Below, piece after piece: positions 1 to 7,870 of a stretch of 64,000 bases of DNA (position 1 is the first letter of the stretch; each line of letters starts with the position of its first letter). Location: positions 3,782,001-3,846,000 of the forward strand of contig NZ_VFMM01000001.1 in the NCBI RefSeq assembly GCF_006715085.1, written 5' to 3'. The translations under genes were made by a program, and so were the position numbers. The notes below the pieces were generated by a model. The model saw nothing but the letters and a program-made list of their open reading frames with translations. It was not told the DNA's origin and did no database searches. This stretch comes from Kribbella jejuensis (GTDB taxonomy: Bacteria; Actinomycetota; Actinomycetes; Propionibacteriales; Kribbellaceae).

Positions 1-35
1 CCGTAGCGCTTGGTCAGGTTCTCGACGGTGATCAT
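1..35 (-). CDS. ABC transporter ATP-binding protein (5' end only)
   Basis: Only the first 11 or so codons lie in the window. They read MITVENLTKRYG on the minus strand, the usual N-terminus of an ABC transporter nucleotide-binding subunit just before the Walker A loop. The gene diverges from the two-component system that starts at 178. Such pairs often consist of a sensor/regulator and the exporter it controls. Substrate cannot be judged from this fragment. Confidence 0.75.
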   Translation of the reverse strand, partial: MITVENLTKRY

Positions 36-110
36 GACGTCGAGTCAACCGTCCGGGACCCCCTCCGCACATCGGACGACCGGCTGCTCCGACCCCCTAC
101 GAAAGTTGCC

Positions 111-154
111 GGTTCCGCGCCGGAACCTACCCGGAAGGGGGACGCGATCGCGTC
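111..154. promoter_or_regulatory. Divergent promoter region with two palindromes
   Basis: The 142-bp gap between the ABC ATPase start (35) and the histidine kinase start (178) holds an inverted repeat GGTTCC-5-GGAACC (111-127) and a perfect 14-bp palindrome GACGCGATCGCGTC (141-154). Both lie where a response-regulator or repressor site controlling one or both genes would be expected. Binding by the adjacent NarL-type regulator is inference. Confidence 0.4.
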
Positions 155-177
155 GCCGGCCGAACTACAGTGACGGA

Positions 178-1368
178 ATGCGACGGTTGCGCGAGTGGTA
201 CGCCTGGTGGGCCAGGTATGCCCCGCGACTGCGCGACATCCTGTACGTCGGGTTCAGCCTGCTGTCCATCGTCGCCCAGGCCGCCTCGGGCGGAGGCGGC
301 TGGAGCCCCAAGGACTGGTACGTGCTGGGCGCCGGGATCGTTGCCTCGGGCGCCTTGTTCTGGCGCCGGCGGTTCCCGGTCACGGTCACCGTGGTCGCCG
401 TGTTCGCGATGCTCACCGGGGGAATCTTCGTCCCGATGGGCCTTGCCCTGTTGACGTTGTCGATCCGCCGCCGCGACTACGCGCTGGCCATCCTGGGCCT
501 CGCGGCGTACGCGGCGTACATCCTGAACGGCCTCGGCAACAACAACCAGGTCTGGGTGTCCGTCTTCACCGGGCCCTTCATCGTCGGCACGTGGATCGCG
601 GTCGGCGCGTACGTCGGCGCGCGCCGCGACCTGATGGCGTCGCTGCGGGACCGCGCCGAGCGCGCCGAAGCAGAACGAGAGCTACGCAGCGAGCAGGCCC
701 GGCTCGGCGAGCGTGCCCGGATCGCCCAGGAGATGCACGACGTACTCGCCCACAAGGTCTCGCTGATCGCGCTGCACGCCGGCGGCCTCGAGGTGAACCC
801 GACGGTCGGCCCGGACAAGGTCGAGGGCTCGGCCCGGCTGATCCGCGAGACGGCCCGGCAGGCAATGGAGGACCTTCGCGAAGTTCTCGGTGTACTGCGC
901 TCCGACGTCAGCGTGGCCGGCGCCGACCTGGCTCCGATCCCGAAGGCGTCCGACCTGGAACGCCTCATCACCGCCTCGCGGGACGCGGGCGTGACCGTCG
1001 GGTACGCCGGTGCACTGCCGGACGACGTACCGGTACTGGTCGGGCGGACCGTCTACCGGATCGTGCAGGAGTCGCTGACGAACGTCCACAAGCATGCCCG
1101 CGGTGCGGCGACCGAGGTGGAAGTACACGGTGCGCGCGGCGCCGGCGTGACGGTCCGGGTGACGAACGTACGGCCGGTGGCTGCTGGTTCACTGCTGCCA
1201 GGAGCGGGCGCCGGGCTGGTCGGGCTCCGCGAGCGGGTGCAGCTGACCGGCGGCCGGCTGTCCACCGGGCCGACGCCGGACGGCGGCTGGCGGGTCGAGG
1301 CCTGGATACCGTGGGACGACCATCGGCAGGACAGCGAGCCAGTGCTCGTGGACGAAGGAGAACGATGA
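178..1368 (+). CDS. Sensor histidine kinase, NarL/DesK type (HisKA_3)
   Basis: A 396-residue membrane sensor kinase that should autophosphorylate and pass phosphate to the regulator encoded next. Residues about 20-150 are hydrophobic, with several membrane segments and no large extracellular domain. The dimerisation box reads ERARIAQEMHDVLAHKVS with the phospho-acceptor at H187. An ATPase domain follows, with an N-box (QESLTNVHKHA) and a glycine-rich box (GAGLVGLRERV). The ATG at 178 is preferred over upstream in-frame starts because the protein then begins directly before the membrane domain. Its stop overlaps the regulator's start (ATGA). The signal sensed is unknown. Confidence 0.93.
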   Translation: MRRLREWYAWWARYAPRLRDILYVGFSLLSIVAQAASGGGGWSPKDWYVLGAGIVASGALFWRRRFPVTVTVVAVFAMLTGGIFVPMGLALLTLSIRRRDYALAILGLAAYAAYILNGLGNNNQVWVSVFTGPFIVGTWIAVGAYVGARRDLMASLRDRAERAEAERELRSEQARLGERARIAQEMHDVLAHKVSLIALHAGGLEVNPTVGPDKVEGSARLIRETARQAMEDLREVLGVLRSDVSVAGADLAPIPKASDLERLITASRDAGVTVGYAGALPDDVPVLVGRTVYRIVQESLTNVHKHARGAATEVEVHGARGAGVTVRVTNVRPVAAGSLLPGAGAGLVGLRERVQLTGGRLSTGPTPDGGWRVEAWIPWDDHRQDSEPVLVDEGER

Positions 1369-2021
1369 CACGGCTGCTGATCGTGGACGACGAGGCGCTG
1401 GTGCGGGCCGGGCTGAAGATGATCCTCGAGTCGGATCCCGACCTCGAGGTGGTCGCCGAGGCCGAGGACGGCGCCGACGCGGCGGCGATGGTCAAGGAGT
1501 ACCACCCGGACGTGGTGCTGATGGACATCCGGATGCCGCGGCTGGACGGGTTGGCCGCGACCCGCGAGGTGCAGGCGCTGCCGGACCCGCCGAAGATCGT
1601 CGTCCTGACGACGTTCGACCTGGACGACTACGTGTTCCGGGCGTTGCAGGCGGGGGCGAGCGGGTTCCTGCTGAAAGACACGCCGCCGCGCGAACTGGTG
1701 CAGGCGATCAAGGTGGTCGCGGCCGGAGACGCAATGCTGTCGCCGGCGGTGACCCGGCGGCTGATCGGGCACTTCGCCGGCGACCCGCGGGCCGACCGCA
1801 AGCGCGCCGCGCAGGAGCGGATCGCCAAGCTGACCGAACGCGAGCGAGAGGTGCTGATCGAGGTCGGCCGCGGCCTGCAGAACGCCGACATCGGCCGGAA
1901 GCTGTTCATGAGCGAGGCGACCGTGAAGGCGCACGTCTCCCGGGCCCTGGTGAAACTCGACGCGACGAACCGCGTCCAGGTGGCGATCCTGGCGTACGAA
2001 GCAGGGCTGCTCGACGGCTAG
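1365..2021 (+). CDS. Response regulator, NarL/LuxR family
   Basis: A 218-residue regulator made of a CheY-like receiver and a LuxR-type helix-turn-helix. The receiver has the acidic pair in VDDE (residues 8-9), phospho-acceptor D54 in LMDIRMP, a switch threonine in VLTTF and the conserved lysine in LLKD. The HTH spans about 150-215 (LTEREREVL...ATVKAHVSRALVKL). Its ATG overlaps the kinase stop by 4 nt, so the two are translationally coupled. The divergent ABC transporter upstream is a plausible target. Confidence 0.95.
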   Translation: MTRLLIVDDEALVRAGLKMILESDPDLEVVAEAEDGADAAAMVKEYHPDVVLMDIRMPRLDGLAATREVQALPDPPKIVVLTTFDLDDYVFRALQAGASGFLLKDTPPRELVQAIKVVAAGDAMLSPAVTRRLIGHFAGDPRADRKRAAQERIAKLTEREREVLIEVGRGLQNADIGRKLFMSEATVKAHVSRALVKLDATNRVQVAILAYEAGLLDG

Positions 2022-2263
2022 GTCCGCTGTTCGCGCGAGAAGACGTACACGGCGGTGAGGGCTCCGGTGAAAACCGTGGTCCCGATCAGCACCGGGTAGT
2101 ACCACCCCGGGGCGCCGTGCCAGATGAAGAACTCCTGGCCGGAGAAGAGCACGCGCCAGAAAGGTTTCCCGTTCGCCTGTGCCTTGGCGGACATCGCGTG
2201 CATCGTGCCGTACGTCTCCAACGCCACCGTGACGACCCAGAACCCCACGGTCAGGCGCTTCAC
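2018..2263 (-). CDS. Small membrane protein of unknown function
   Basis: An 81-residue protein with two likely membrane helices, about residues 5-22 and 55-75, separated by a loop rich in aromatic residues (FFIWHGAPGWYYP). The C-terminus ends in SREQRT. It converges on the response-regulator gene with a 4-nt overlap of stop codons. The start is GTG with only a weak ribosome site. No family is recognised. Length and composition argue for a real gene rather than a shadow frame. Confidence 0.6.
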   Translation of the reverse strand: MKRLTVGFWVVTVALETYGTMHAMSAKAQANGKPFWRVLFSGQEFFIWHGAPGWYYPVLIGTTVFTGALTAVYVFSREQRT

Positions 2264-2297
2264 GCCGGTCAGCTTAGTGAGCGGTGCCGGACAAAAG

Positions 2298-2431
2298 GAA
2301 ACCGGTCCGGCCGTCGGAGGGGTGGGGGATCGACGGCTCGAACCGGTTTCGGGTCAGCGTGCCGGGGAGGGACGCTGACGACCGCCCGGCGCCCGCTTGG
2401 GGACTGCCTGTACAGGCAGAATGGGCGCCGG
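2298..2431. other. Intergenic cluster of inverted repeats
   Basis: Between the NlpC/P60 gene end and the small membrane gene lie four nested or adjacent inverted repeats: GAAACCGGT (2298-2306) with ACCGGTTTC (2342-2350), extended by CGGCCGTCG/CGACGG; CAGCGT/ACGCTG (about 2355-2377); CCGGCGCCC (2386-2394) with GGGCGCCGG (2423-2431); and inside the last a perfect palindrome CTGCCTGTACAGGCAG (2404-2419). One may end NlpC/P60 transcription, but none has a clear U-tract. Confidence 0.45.
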
Positions 2432-2442
2432 CCGGTCAGGAC

Positions 2443-3294
2443 TCAGACCCGCCCGAAGGCGATGCTGCTGGTCCAGATCTTCGCCTTCGCGACCGGGCGA
2501 CCCGGCTTCGAGGCGTGCCACAGCATGTTGCCGCCGGCGTAGATGCCGACGTGGTACACACCGCCGCCACCGTTGCGGAAGAACACCAGGTCGCCGGGCT
2601 TCGCGGCGCTGCGGCTGATGTGCTTGGTCGCGGCGTACTGCTGGCGTGCCGTACGCGGCAGCTTCTTGCCGGCGTACTTGTAGACGTAACCGGTGTAGCC
2701 GGAGCAGTCGAAGCCGCGGGTCGTCGTGCCGCCGTAACGGTACGGCGTGCCCTTGAGCTTGGCGGCCTCCCGGAGCACCTTGGCCCGGAACGTCGTCGTA
2801 CCGCTCGAGGCGCCGTGGTTGCCGTAGAGCACCTTGTGCTTCGCGGCCCAGGTCAGCCGGCCCCAGGTCTTCTTGTCCGTGGTACCGGTGGCCTTCAGGC
2901 CCCAGGACGCCTGGAACTTCTTCAGCACCCGGACGGTGCTGCTGCCGAAGTACCCGTCCGGACCCAGGTGCAGGGCCTTCTGGACGTACTTGACGGTCGG
3001 GCCGGAGTCGCCGAGCCGGAGGAGGGGCCGGCTCGGGATGCTGGTGTGACCGCGCTGCTGGGCGGCGGTCATGGCGGTCGTCGAGGCAGACGCCGGGGCG
3101 GCGGTCGTGGTCAGGCTGAGTGCGGCTCCACCACCGACAGCGAGGCCGACCGAGAGGACGGCGGCTGCGGCCCGGGGAGTCCCCGGACGGGAGGAGCGGC
3201 GGTGCTTCGCCAGGGTCCGGCCGGTCGGCCGGTCAGTACTGGACTCAGCGTTGACGGCGCGCGAAAGCGGCGTCCGTCGGGCAGTGACGGGCAT
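2443..3294 (-). CDS. Secreted NlpC/P60 peptidoglycan hydrolase with peptidoglycan-binding domain
   Basis: A 283-residue exported cell-wall endopeptidase, expected to cleave within peptide stems. It has a long basic N-region followed by a hydrophobic signal segment (about 42-70), a PG_binding_1 domain (about 93-150, LRLGDSGPTVKYVQKAL) and an NlpC/P60 domain from about 172. Catalytic residues visible are C197 in FDCSGY, H248 in YHVGIY and H260. The ATG has a GGGAGA ribosome site. Upstream are a c-di-AMP riboswitch and two Crp-like boxes, an arrangement known for actinobacterial wall-remodelling genes such as resuscitation factors. Confidence 0.93.
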   Translation of the reverse strand: MPVTARRTPLSRAVNAESSTDRPTGRTLAKHRRSSRPGTPRAAAAVLSVGLAVGGGAALSLTTTAAPASASTTAMTAAQQRGHTSIPSRPLLRLGDSGPTVKYVQKALHLGPDGYFGSSTVRVLKKFQASWGLKATGTTDKKTWGRLTWAAKHKVLYGNHGASSGTTTFRAKVLREAAKLKGTPYRYGGTTTRGFDCSGYTGYVYKYAGKKLPRTARQQYAATKHISRSAAKPGDLVFFRNGGGGVYHVGIYAGGNMLWHASKPGRPVAKAKIWTSSIAFGRV

Positions 3295-3306
3295 GGTTGT
3301 CTCCCG

Positions 3307-3476
3307 ACGCCTGTGAAGTTAGCTGTCGGGTTCGGGCTGGGATTCATAGCCCGGTCCGCTCCCGCGGACTTCACCCCAGGGTTTCGACCACTCACGGTCG
3401 AGACCCAACTTCCTGGGTCCCCCACCTCCGCCATGGTTGTTCGAGGGGAGCACACGAGCCTGGCGGAGCTCGGCGT
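3307..3476 (-). promoter_or_regulatory. Cyclic di-AMP riboswitch (ydaO/yuaA class)
   Basis: On the minus strand this leader carries the family's hallmark blocks: ACGCCGAGCTCCGCC at the 5' end, GGGGGACCCA, TGGGGTGAA, and the highly conserved 3' block CCCGAACCCGACAGCTAAC followed by AGGCGT. The closing stem pairs ACGCC (3476-3472) with GGCGT (3311-3307). The ribosome site GGGAG of the NlpC/P60 gene (3305-3301) abuts the stem and only 12 nt separate aptamer and start codon. That leaves no room for a terminator, so control by access to the ribosome site is more likely. Confidence 0.92.
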
Positions 3477-3756
3477 TGACTCGTGTGCGATTCGTGTTGG
3501 TTACCGAACCGCCGACGACTGTATAACAGAACGATCACGACGCAAACCCTCAGCCCCACAATCTCGTTCTCAAATGGCCCTGAAAGGGCCCCTGACGGCT
3601 CAACAAGTGTGGGTGAACAGTGGGTGTCGTGAGCGCGTCTGAGCGGGGCTCAGGCGGGAACTGAGGGGTTCGGTGTGACCTCAGTCACATTCGGTGGTGG
3701 CTTTCTGTGACAACGGGCACAGAGGGTGGTCAGGGCACCCTAAAGTCCTTGCGTGT
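3477..3756 (-). promoter_or_regulatory. Promoter region of the NlpC/P60 gene
   Basis: A 280-bp gap without a gene. On the minus strand a possible -10 hexamer TATACA lies at 3525-3520, about 45 nt before the riboswitch. No convincing -35 is seen. A small perfect hairpin GGCCCT-GAA-AGGGCC sits at 3576-3590. The two Crp-like boxes listed separately lie upstream of it. The assignment to NlpC/P60 follows from orientation, because no plus-strand gene starts before 4815. Confidence 0.5.
3674..3721. promoter_or_regulatory. Two Crp/GlxR-like boxes
   Basis: TGTGACCTCAGTCACA at 3674-3689 matches the TGTGA-N6-TCACA consensus of cAMP-receptor proteins exactly. TGTGACAACGGGCACA at 3706-3721 matches with one changed base. 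They start 32 bp apart, about three helical turns, so two dimers could bind one face. They lie upstream of the riboswitch-controlled NlpC/P60 gene. Crp-type control of wall hydrolase genes is established in mycobacteria and Streptomyces. Its operation here is inference. Confidence 0.65.
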
Positions 3757-4719
3757 TCAGCTAGTTCCGACCAGCTCGCGGAAGCGTTCCAGGCCCACGT
3801 TTCCACCGGAAAGCACCACTCCGACGCGCTCCGGCAGCCCGTGGATCCGCCCGGCAAGCAGGGCGGCCAGGGCGCTGGCCCCGCTCGGCTCGAGCACCAC
3901 CTTGAGCCGCTCGAAGGCGAACGCCATCGCGGCCACGATCTCCGCGTCGCTGACCAGCTCGAACGACTCGACCAGCTTCCGGTTCACCTCGAACGTCAGC
4001 TCGCCCGGCGTCGCGACCGCCTGCCCGTCCGCGATCGTCCGCGGTACGGCGATCTGCTGCCGCTCACCCGCCGCCAATGACCGGGCGTGGTCGTCACCCG
4101 CCTCCGGCTCGACCCCGATCATCCGGATCCCCGACGACTTCATCGTCGCGGCGGTCGCGCAGCCGGCCATCAATCCACCGCCACCGACCGGAACGAGCAG
4201 CGCACCCAGGTGCCCGACCTCCTCGATCAGCTCGAGCGCGACGGTGCCCTGCCCGGCCATCACGTCGTAGTGGTCGTACGGCGGGATCAGCGTCCGCCCG
4301 CGTTCGGCGGCCAACTCGTGGGCCAGAGCGGTCCGGTCCTGCGTGTACCGGTCGTACGTCACCACCTCCGCGCCGTACCCGCGGGTCGCGGCCAGCTTCG
4401 TCGGCGGTGCGTCCTCCGGCATCAGGATCACCGCCGGCGTACCGACCAGGCGGGCCGCCAGTGCGACCGCCTGCGCGTGGTTCCCCGACGAGTACGCCGC
4501 CACGCCCGCCGCGCGCTGCTCCGGGCCGAGTCGGCTGATCGCGTTATACGCGCCGCGGAACTTGAACGCCCCGATCCGCTGGAAGTTCTCCGCCTTGAGG
4601 AACACCCGCGCCCCGACCCGTTCGTCGAGCGTCCGCGAGGTGAGTACCGGCGTACGGTGCGCGACTCCGGCGAGCCGGTCGGCGGCGGCCTGGACATCTG
4701 TGAGACTCAGCCCGGTCAT
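3757..4719 (-). CDS. PLP-dependent threonine/serine dehydratase
   Basis: A 320-residue fold-type II pyridoxal-phosphate enzyme that probably deaminates threonine (or serine) to a 2-oxoacid. The cofactor lysine is K53 in AFKFRGAYN. The SSGNHAQA substrate loop is at 77-84 and the glycine-rich phosphate-binding loop GGGG at 179-182. It lacks the C-terminal ACT regulatory domain of the isoleucine-biosynthetic enzyme, which points to a catabolic form. Serine racemase and threo-3-hydroxyaspartate dehydratase share this architecture and cannot be excluded. It diverges from the gene at 4815. Confidence 0.88.
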   Translation of the reverse strand: MTGLSLTDVQAAADRLAGVAHRTPVLTSRTLDERVGARVFLKAENFQRIGAFKFRGAYNAISRLGPEQRAAGVAAYSSGNHAQAVALAARLVGTPAVILMPEDAPPTKLAATRGYGAEVVTYDRYTQDRTALAHELAAERGRTLIPPYDHYDVMAGQGTVALELIEEVGHLGALLVPVGGGGLMAGCATAATMKSSGIRMIGVEPEAGDDHARSLAAGERQQIAVPRTIADGQAVATPGELTFEVNRKLVESFELVSDAEIVAAMAFAFERLKVVLEPSGASALAALLAGRIHGLPERVGVVLSGGNVGLERFRELVGTS

Positions 4720-4814
4720 GGGAGAAAACTAGGGCATGTCAAGAAGCGGCGTCCCGCTCCGTACTGATGGTTGAAGGCACCCGATCGGCGGGCGCCAGCT
4801 CCGAAGGAGACATC

Positions 4815-5177
4815 GTGAAGTACCTACTGATCCTCAACATCAACACCGAGGTGCTCGAGGCGCTGCCCGAGGAGGAGCAGCAGGCCATCGGTGCCGGGCA
4901 CCAGAAGTTCATGGACACGATCAAGGCGTCCGGTGAGTTCCACAGCACGGTCGCGCTGACCCAGCCGTCGGAGTCCGCGGTGGTCAAGGTGCGCAACGGC
5001 GTGCCGGCCGTGACCGACGGGCCGTTCGTGGAGTCGAAGGAGTTCCTCGGCGGCTTCTACCTGATCGACGTCGAGTCCCGGGAGCGGGCCTGCGAGCTGG
5101 CCGCGATGATCCCGGACGCGGGTATCGAGGGGCTCGGCGTGGAGATCCGCGGAGTGGTCTTTTCCGAAGGCGTCTGA
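4815..5177 (+). CDS. YCII-related (DGPF-type) protein
   Basis: A 120-residue protein of the YCII/DGPF family, dimeric alpha-beta proteins often found near ECF sigma factors but without a firm function. The family signature is visible as VTDGPFVESKEFLGGFYLIDV. The GTG at 4815 is chosen over an upstream in-frame GTG at 4767 because GAAGGAGA lies just before it and homologues begin KYLLI. A strong terminator follows at once. No sigma-factor gene is adjacent here. Confidence 0.82.
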   Translation: MKYLLILNINTEVLEALPEEEQQAIGAGHQKFMDTIKASGEFHSTVALTQPSESAVVKVRNGVPAVTDGPFVESKEFLGGFYLIDVESRERACELAAMIPDAGIEGLGVEIRGVVFSEGV

Positions 5178-5190
5178 CTGCTTCGAGCGG

Positions 5191-5233
5191 AAGGGGGTTT
5201 CTCCGGTGCCTCGGAGAAACCCCCTTGTTTTCT
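5191..5233 (+). terminator. Rho-independent terminator
   Basis: A perfect 15-bp stem, AAGGGGGTTTCTCCG with its complement CGGAGAAACCCCCTT, around a 6-nt loop, followed by GTTTTCTT. It ends the YCII-type gene and separates it from the convergent small gene at 5241. Confidence 0.92.
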
Positions 5234-5240
5234 TGACGTT

Positions 5241-5426
5241 TCAGTCGGTCTGGTCGTCGACGTTCGCCTCGGCGGCGTTCCGCTTGATCGAGTCGATGCC
5301 GTTCAGCGCGCCGGCCTTGGTCTCGTAGCTCTCGCTGCTGGTGGCGATCACCTCGCCGTTACCCGCCTTCAAGCGGAACCGGAACTCGCCGGACTTGTCC
5401 TTGTACAGCTCGAACTTCCCCGCCAT
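5241..5426 (-). CDS. YegP-like DUF1508 protein
   Basis: A 61-residue protein with the repeat-type motif GKFELYKDKSGEFRFRLKAGNGEVIATSSESYETKAGALNGI, matching the small DUF1508/YegP fold of unknown function. It is one repeat long, whereas E. coli YegP has two. The start at 5426 is fixed by a GGAGGT ribosome site 7 nt upstream. That site overlaps an alternative ATG further upstream, which is therefore rejected. Confidence 0.85.
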   Translation of the reverse strand: MAGKFELYKDKSGEFRFRLKAGNGEVIATSSESYETKAGALNGIDSIKRNAAEANVDDQTD

Positions 5427-5498
5427 TCGATGTACCTCCATAGAGAGTGGTATCGGCTCCGCTTCGGAGCGTAGTCCTCTCCGGCAGGTTCGTCCCGC

Positions 5499-6185
5499 TC
5501 AGACACTCGTTCTCAGCGTAGGCTGGTCGACTACGCCGCGAATGCCGGCGACCACCAGGTCGACGCCGATCGCGTAGTACCGATCGCGGGACGACGGGCA
5601 GATCAGCGCGCCGGCGGCCGACGTCACCAGCGGGTACTGCGTGGGCGACAGCGCGCTGAGCGAGGCCCGCTTGCGGCGCAGCGACGCCTCGCGCGCCTCC
5701 GGATCGCTCACCTCGCGGGCGACCGGGTCCGTGGTGACGAGCGCGATCAGCGAGCAGATCGACTGCCGGCCGATCTCGGCCGCGTCGTCCACCGAGAAGC
5801 CGCCCTCGATCAGCAGCTCCAGTGCCCGCTCGGCCAGTGCCAGACCTGGCGTCGCGACCAGGATCCGCGGCAGCGTGAGGTCCGCCAGCCGCGGATGCGC
5901 ACGCAGTGCGTCGACGAACGCGGTCAGCAGCGCGTGCAGCTGCTTGTCCCACGGCTCGTCGGTCGGCTCGGGCAGTACGACGTCCGCGAGCAGCCGGTCG
6001 CCCAGCGCCGCGAGCAGGTCGTCCTTGTCCTTGAAGTGCCGGTACAGCGCCATCGGGGTGACGTCGTGCTGCGCGGCCAGTTTCCGGAACGAGACCGCGG
6101 CCGGGCCCTCGTCGTCGGCAATGGCCAGCGCGGTGTCCACGACGCGCTCCGGATCGAGCCGGCGGGAGGTCTCCTTGGTGATCAC
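5499..6185 (-). CDS. TetR-family repressor
   Basis: A 228-residue regulator with an N-terminal TetR helix-turn-helix (residues about 14-60, ending VTPMALYRHFKDKDDLLAAL) and a C-terminal ligand domain resembling TetR_C classes that bind hydrophobic drugs. It is divergent from the MFS exporter at 6281, and the 95-bp gap between them is packed with palindromes. Repression of both itself and the exporter, relieved by an exporter substrate, is the likely role. Confidence 0.92.
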   Translation of the reverse strand: MITKETSRRLDPERVVDTALAIADDEGPAAVSFRKLAAQHDVTPMALYRHFKDKDDLLAALGDRLLADVVLPEPTDEPWDKQLHALLTAFVDALRAHPRLADLTLPRILVATPGLALAERALELLIEGGFSVDDAAEIGRQSICSLIALVTTDPVAREVSDPEAREASLRRKRASLSALSPTQYPLVTSAAGALICPSSRDRYYAIGVDLVVAGIRGVVDQPTLRTSV

Positions 6186-6193
6186 GTTGACAA

Positions 6194-6254
6194 GTCTACA
6201 CCGTAGACCTAGTGTCTACTCCGTAAGCTTACGGCGTATACATACGGCGTAGAC
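6194..6254. promoter_or_regulatory. Operator cluster between TetR and MFS genes
   Basis: The region contains GTCTAC-ACC-GTAGAC (6194-6208), a perfect 14-bp palindrome CCGTAAGCTTACGG (6221-6234), and two copies of TACGGCGTA starting 13 bp apart (6230-6238 and 6243-6251). An outer GTCTAC (6214-6219) pairs with GTAGAC (6249-6254). Overlapping sites of this type suit cooperative TetR binding that closes both divergent promoters. Confidence 0.75.
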
Positions 6255-6280
6255 CTGACTAACGGTAATGAGGTACGGCG

Positions 6281-7705
6281 ATGCGACGCAGTCCTTGGGC
6301 CACCCTGGCCGTGCTGGCTCTCGCGCAGTTCATCGTGGTGCTCGACGTGACGATCGTGAACGTCGCGCTGCCCCACATCCAGGCGGATCTGAAGTTCTCC
6401 GCCGACTCCCTGCAGTGGGTGATCAACGCGTACACCCTGCTGTTCGGCGGCTTCCTGCTGCTCGGCGGGCGGATGGCCGATCTGCTCGGCCCGCGCCGCG
6501 TCTTCACCGCGGGCCTCGTGCTCTTCGGCGCCACGTCGCTGATCGCGGGTCTGTCCAACTCGCCCGAGTTCCTGATCGGAGCGCGGGCGGTCCAAGGCCT
6601 CGGCGGCGCTCTGCTCTCCCCGGCAGCGCTTGCCATCCTGACGATGACCTTCGCCCACGGCCGCGAACGCAACATCGCGATGGGCGTCTGGGGCGGCCTC
6701 GCCGGATTGGGCGGCACGCTCGGAGTCGTCGCAGGCGGCGTACTCGTCGACTCGCTGAGCTGGCAGTGGGTCTTCTTCGTCAACGTCCCGATCGTGATCG
6801 CTCTTGTCGTCTTGATCCCGTTCTTCGTGCCTGACCTGCGCCACAGCGTCGGCCGGCGCACCTTCGACACGCTCGGGGCAGTGCTTGGTACTGCTGGGCT
6901 GATGGCGGTCGTCTACGGCGTAGTGCGCTCGGAGCCCGCGGGTTGGGGTTCTTTCGAGGTGATCGGCGTACTCACTGCAGGCGTGCTGCTGCTGGCGGCG
7001 TTCGTTTTCGTGGAATCACGCTCGGCCGCTCCGCTGGTACCGCTGCGGCTGTTCCGGTCGCGGGCGTTGAGTGTCTCCGGTGCTTCGCTGGCATTGAACG
7101 GCGCCGGGTTCCTGTCGATGTTCTTCCTGACCGCGATCTACCTGCAGCAGGTCCGCGGCGACAGCGCGCTCCAGGCCGGCGTCCACTTCCTCCCGATGGG
7201 CGGCGCGGCGATCATCGGCGCCGTACTCGCGTCACAACTCGTCCAGCGCCTCGGTACTCGCACGGTCCAGCTGGGCGGTGCCGTCCTGAGCCTCGGCGGT
7301 CTGCTCCTGCTCTCACAGGCCGATGCGACCGGCAGCTACGCGAGCCAGCTCCTCCCCGGCCTGATCGTCTTCGGCTTCGGCATCATCGGAGTCGGCGTAC
7401 CGGGCCAGATCAACGCGGTCTCCGAAGTACGGCCCGCTGAAGCCGGCGCCGCGTCCGGCGTGGTCAACGCGATGTACCAGGTGGGCGGCGCACTGGGCCT
7501 GGCGATCGTCACCACCCTCTCCATCACCCACACCACCCACCAACTCACCCACGGCGCCACCCAACTACAAGCCCTCCAGTCCGGCTACGAACGAGGCCTC
7601 CTGGCCGCCGCCGTGTTCGCCTTGGCCAACGTCCTCCTCACCCTCGCCACCCCCCAACTCCAACCCACCCAAGCCCAACTAACCGAAGCTACCGTCGCCG
7701 CCTAA
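6281..7705 (+). CDS. DHA2-type MFS drug exporter (EmrB/QacA family)
   Basis: A 474-residue proton-driven exporter, predicted to have 14 membrane helices. Helix 1 carries the family motif LDVTIVNVALP (about residues 21-31). The ADLLGPRRVFTAG loop matches the MFS loop between helices 2 and 3, and a motif-C-like stretch GLGGTLGVVAGGVL lies near helix 5. The ATG at 6281 follows GAGG. The C-terminal codons run through a C-rich stretch (about 7500-7690). Drug specificity is unknown. Control by the divergent TetR protein is likely. Confidence 0.9.
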   Translation: MRRSPWATLAVLALAQFIVVLDVTIVNVALPHIQADLKFSADSLQWVINAYTLLFGGFLLLGGRMADLLGPRRVFTAGLVLFGATSLIAGLSNSPEFLIGARAVQGLGGALLSPAALAILTMTFAHGRERNIAMGVWGGLAGLGGTLGVVAGGVLVDSLSWQWVFFVNVPIVIALVVLIPFFVPDLRHSVGRRTFDTLGAVLGTAGLMAVVYGVVRSEPAGWGSFEVIGVLTAGVLLLAAFVFVESRSAAPLVPLRLFRSRALSVSGASLALNGAGFLSMFFLTAIYLQQVRGDSALQAGVHFLPMGGAAIIGAVLASQLVQRLGTRTVQLGGAVLSLGGLLLLSQADATGSYASQLLPGLIVFGFGIIGVGVPGQINAVSEVRPAEAGAASGVVNAMYQVGGALGLAIVTTLSITHTTHQLTHGATQLQALQSGYERGLLAAAVFALANVLLTLATPQLQPTQAQLTEATVAA

Positions 7706-7726
7706 TTGCCCCAGGCAACCATGCTG

Positions 7727-7759
7727 AGCAGCTGTACGACTTCTCGTACAGCTGCTTTG
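7727..7759 (+). terminator. Rho-independent terminator
   Basis: A perfect 13-bp stem (AGCAGCTGTACGA, loop CTTC, TCGTACAGCTGCT) followed by TTT, placed 22 bp after the MFS exporter stop codon. Confidence 0.88.
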
Positions 7760-7870
7760 GCGTTGCTGGAGAACTGGGTGGTTTGTGTAGTCGGCTTACC
7801 GGGTGATCCCTGATGTTTGAACGAGCTGTGGAAGGGAGGGTGGGGCAACGGACTAGTGAGGGAGAACGGG

